Shown: in pieces, positions 61,989 to 64,000 of the stretch | Numbering within the stretch: position 1 is the stretch's first letter | Layout: each line of letters begins with the position of its first letter | Assembly: GCA_017404985.1 (NCBI GenBank) | Contig: JAFRBK010000011.1 | Span: forward strand, 1 to 64,000 | DNA: 64,000 nucleotides | Source of the DNA: Clostridia bacterium | GTDB lineage: Bacteria > Bacillota > Clostridia > Christensenellales > Aristaeellaceae | Direction: 5' to 3' | Notes under the pieces: model-generated | Seen by the model: only the letters and a program-made list of their open reading frames with translations | Told to the model about the DNA's origin: nothing | Database searches by the model: none | Translations under genes and position numbers: made by a program

Positions 61989-62017
61989 ATTATACCATTC
62001 TCCGCCGGACTTCGCAA
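61989..62017 (-). promoter_or_regulatory. apt promoter
   Basis: Reverse strand TTGCGA at 62017-62012, 17-base spacer, TATAAT at 61994-61989. Confidence 0.8.
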
Positions 62018-62142
62018 TCAGAATCTGGCGTTTTCAATCCTCTGTATTTGACGGTTTCAATCCTCTGGTTCAGGCATTCCCCTGTCCCCGGCATCCAGCG
62101 GTTTTCCGGTCGCTGATTCTGGCGTTTCCCGGTTTCCTGTGC

Positions 62143-62148
62143 TATACT
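62143..62148 (+). promoter_or_regulatory. Probable extended -10 box of the CapA-like gene
   Basis: TATACT preceded by TGC (TGn extension) 37 bases before the ATG. No good -35 is visible. Confidence 0.4.
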
Positions 62149-62184
62149 GGCACCGTTCCGATACTGACTGAAAGGATTCCCTGC

Positions 62185-63279
62185 ATGAAACGATTTGCCG
62201 CTTTGATCCTGATTCTCCTCCTTTGCTGCCCACTGGCCGCCGGCGCCTCCGGCACCTGGTATTCTTTTACAGAGGATGCGGTACCCCGGGAGGATCTCGG
62301 CTTTCTGGTTCAGGAGTATACCGGCACGGTCACCATCACATTCCTCGGCGACTGCACCCTCGGCGGCGAGGAAAAAACCAAGACCGCATGGTTCGGCTTT
62401 GTCCAAACCGTCGGACACGAGGGATTTGCCTATCCCTTCCGGAATCTGCTTTCCCTGACCGGCACGGACGACCTGACCGTGGCCAACCTGGAAGGGGTGC
62501 TGTCGGACCGGGATCTTCCCAAAGTCAAAAAGAAATACAACTTCATCGGCCCGACGGCTTTTACGGAGATTCTCCGGGAAGGTTCCGTCGAATGTGTCAC
62601 CATCGCCAACAACCACTCCCACGATTACGATACCGCCGGCTATAAGGACACGCAGTCCGCATTGACGAATGCCGGCATCGCCTTCTTCGGCACGGACTCT
62701 GTTGCTGTCTGGAAAAACAGCGAAGGGCTCCTGATCGGTTTTCTCGGCGTTTCCGGCTCTCTCTCCGGAAACCGGGCTGTCGCTTACCGAAAGAAAGCTG
62801 AACTGCTGAAAACTCTCGGCTGTTCTGCCATCATCACGGTCATGCACGCCGGCACAGAGTATCAGGCAACCCCGGACGGTTACCAGAACCAGATCGTCAA
62901 AATCGCTGTGGAGAGCGGTTCTTCGCTGATTATCGGCCATCATCCCCATATCGTTCAGGGATACAGTATCGTGGACGGCGTTCCCGTGGTTTACAGTCTC
63001 GGCAACTGTTCCTTCGGCGGCAACGGCAATCCCCGGGATTACGACGCCCTTGTGGTCCGTGCGGAGCTGGCCTTTGAGGAAGGCGAACTTGCCTCAGAAA
63101 CCCTGCGGTTCTTCCCGATTTCCATCTCCGGGGATTCCCGCCGCAACAATTACTCTCCCGTCTTTCTGAAAGGCGAAGATGCCGCCCGGGTCCTGAAAAA
63201 GATGGAGGATTCCACCGGCGTCTCCCCAGGCGAATTTGACGAAGAAAAAGGCGCCGGGTTCACTGTCCCGGCACCGTAA
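62185..63279 (+). CDS. CapA-like secreted metallophosphoesterase-fold protein
   Basis: 364 residues from ATG at 62185 (GAAAGGA upstream); the longer frame would run into apt. Signal peptide about 1-22 (FAALILILLLCCPLAAGA). PGA_cap domain (about 50-330) with FLGDCTLGGEE, VANLEGVL, TIANNHSHDYD, HAGTEYQ, GHHPHIVQGYS and YSLGNCSFGG, the metal-site residues of CapA/calcineurin-like proteins. CapA relatives act in polyglutamate or surface-polymer handling; here no cap genes are adjacent, so role is open. Confidence 0.92.
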   Translation: MKRFAALILILLLCCPLAAGASGTWYSFTEDAVPREDLGFLVQEYTGTVTITFLGDCTLGGEEKTKTAWFGFVQTVGHEGFAYPFRNLLSLTGTDDLTVANLEGVLSDRDLPKVKKKYNFIGPTAFTEILREGSVECVTIANNHSHDYDTAGYKDTQSALTNAGIAFFGTDSVAVWKNSEGLLIGFLGVSGSLSGNRAVAYRKKAELLKTLGCSAIITVMHAGTEYQATPDGYQNQIVKIAVESGSSLIIGHHPHIVQGYSIVDGVPVVYSLGNCSFGGNGNPRDYDALVVRAELAFEEGELASETLRFFPISISGDSRRNNYSPVFLKGEDAARVLKKMEDSTGVSPGEFDEEKGAGFTVPAP

Positions 63280-63306
63280 TCCCTGCATTGCTTTTCCATT
63301 CCCCCG

Positions 63307-63415
63307 GTCCCTCACCGAAGAGGTTCGAAGGGACAATCGGAAGGCCTTTTTGCTCTTTCCCTGACAAGCTCCCCGGATCATCCCCGAAGGGGTTCAAGGG
63401 AGCGATCGGAAAGCC
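63307..63415. repeat. Two tandem structured repeats after the CapA-like gene
   Basis: Copy 1: GTCCCT (63307) with AGGGAC (63329-63334) around an inner CGAA/TTCG stem, then AATCGGAAGGCC. Copy 2: GCTCCC (63368) with GGGAGC (63398-63403) around CCCCGAAGGGG, then GATCGGAAAGCC. Period 61 bases. The GCGATCGGAAAGCC string also occurs at 50416. May act as terminators for converging transcripts. Confidence 0.7.
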
Positions 63416-63418
63416 CCC

Positions 63419-64000
63419 TTAGCCTTTCAGCATCTTATCCCATTCCTTTATGATTTCCCGATCATCAAAATAATTGATCCTCATCGCTTTCCGGACCCGC
63501 GCCAGCGTGGCGTTGGTTCTTTCCTGCGCCTTCAGCGTCCCGGTCCGAATGATATCGTACACCGTATCGATATCCTTTTCCCACTGGGCCCGGGCCGTAC
63601 GGATGGGTTCCAGCGTCTCTTCCAGCACATTGATCAGGAACTTTTTGCAGGTTCCGTCCCCAAGGCCGCCCCGGCAGTAATGCGCCTTCATTTCATCCAG
63701 ATTCGCATAGTCCGGCAGATAGCGCCCGAAGTGCTCATCCGTGCACAGGGCATCCAGATAGGTAAACACCACGTTCCCCTCGAGATGACCCGGATCCTCG
63801 ATCTTCAGGTGCTGCGGATCGGTGAACATCTTTCCGTTCACCTGCTTCTTCACGGTCTTTGCATCATCGGACAGATAGATGCAGTTTCCCAGGCTCTTGC
63901 TCATCTTCGCCTTGCCGTCCACGCCGGGCAGCCGCCGCTGGGTCTCATTTTCGGGAATCATGGCTTTGGGAAGCACCAGCGTTTCGCCGTACACCTTGTT
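63419..64000 (-). CDS. trpS: Tryptophanyl-tRNA synthetase, C-terminal part (cut by window end)
   Basis: The reading frame runs to the last base; 193 codons are visible. PGVDGKAKMSKSLGNCIYLSDD contains the KMSKS loop of class I synthetases and GNVVFTYLDALC, then a helical C-terminal region. The family is about 330 residues, so roughly 140 N-terminal residues lie beyond 64000. Truncation is by the window, not by mutation. Confidence 0.96.
   Translation of the reverse strand, partial: NKVYGETLVLPKAMIPENETQRRLPGVDGKAKMSKSLGNCIYLSDDAKTVKKQVNGKMFTDPQHLKIEDPGHLEGNVVFTYLDALCTDEHFGRYLPDYANLDEMKAHYCRGGLGDGTCKKFLINVLEETLEPIRTARAQWEKDIDTVYDIIRTGTLKAQERTNATLARVRKAMRINYFDDREIIKEWDKMLKG

Noticed and set aside
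62032..62067. Two copies of TTTCAATCCTCTG, 23 bases apart, resembling the end of a CRISPR repeat
   Set aside because: Only two copies, unit too short, no cas genes. Treated as chance or local duplication near the apt promoter.
63419..64000. trpS as a pseudogene
   Set aside because: The frame stays open to the window edge; the missing N-terminus is simply outside.

Overview
The window looks like one contig end of a Gram-positive anaerobe of the class Clostridia. The genome is fairly GC-rich, with AGGAGG-type ribosome sites, TTGACA/TATAAT promoters with 17-base spacers, C4-type ribosomal protein L28, a short HisG that needs HisZ, and a flavoredoxin-rubredoxin fusion. The style (many small secreted proteins, an SH3-repeat protein, a vWA protein) would fit a Christensenellales-like gut or rumen lineage, but that placement is a guess.

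Layout. 1-593: the 5' end of a 16S rRNA gene (minus strand), whose first ~110 bases look error-ridden, and its promoter. 594-13.4 kb: a PAS/GGDEF/EAL protein, a secreted Ig-like/PDZ protein, a two-component pair, a lipid kinase, a FIST-GGDEF protein, a membrane protein and a NYN-LOTUS protein. 13.5-17.8 kb: two glycosyltransferases, rpmB, a pyruvyl transferase and UDP-GlcNAc 2-epimerase. 17.8-22.1 kb: a small acidic protein, pepF and topB. 22.3-26.2 kb: an AT-richer block with an orphan AMP-forming ligase, a DUF308 membrane protein flanked by 33-base imperfect repeats, and two tRNA-Ser genes. 26.3-36.1 kb: sugar and catabolic genes (two TIM-barrel isomerases, amidohydrolase, flavoredoxin, AEC transporter, GH43, PHP protein) with a second GGDEF/EAL protein. 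36.3-38.2 kb: a vWA protein behind an ECF-sigma-like promoter. 38.3-46.3 kb: a complete histidine operon, hisZGDCBHAF-hisIE-histidinol phosphatase, with a dyad exactly filling its promoter spacer. 46.5-53.1 kb: SH3-repeat protein, a zur-znuC-znuB operon, pyruvate kinase and a LexA-like repressor with a small partner. 53.1-59.2 kb: an unusual three-gene unit. 59.2-64 kb: PadR/DUF4097 pair, secreted protein, apt, CapA-like protein and a window-truncated trpS.

The most unusual unit is 53.1-59.2 kb: an amino-acid-type solute-binding protein, a 1256-residue membrane protein joining an S-component-like membrane domain, a Reg_prop beta-propeller/Y_Y_Y ectodomain and an HD-GYP domain, and a BMP-type binding protein. 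No ABC ATPase or permease is present. It reads as a nutrient-sensing input to cyclic-di-GMP breakdown. With the two GGDEF/EAL proteins and the FIST-GGDEF protein, four cyclic-di-GMP enzymes occur in 64 kb.
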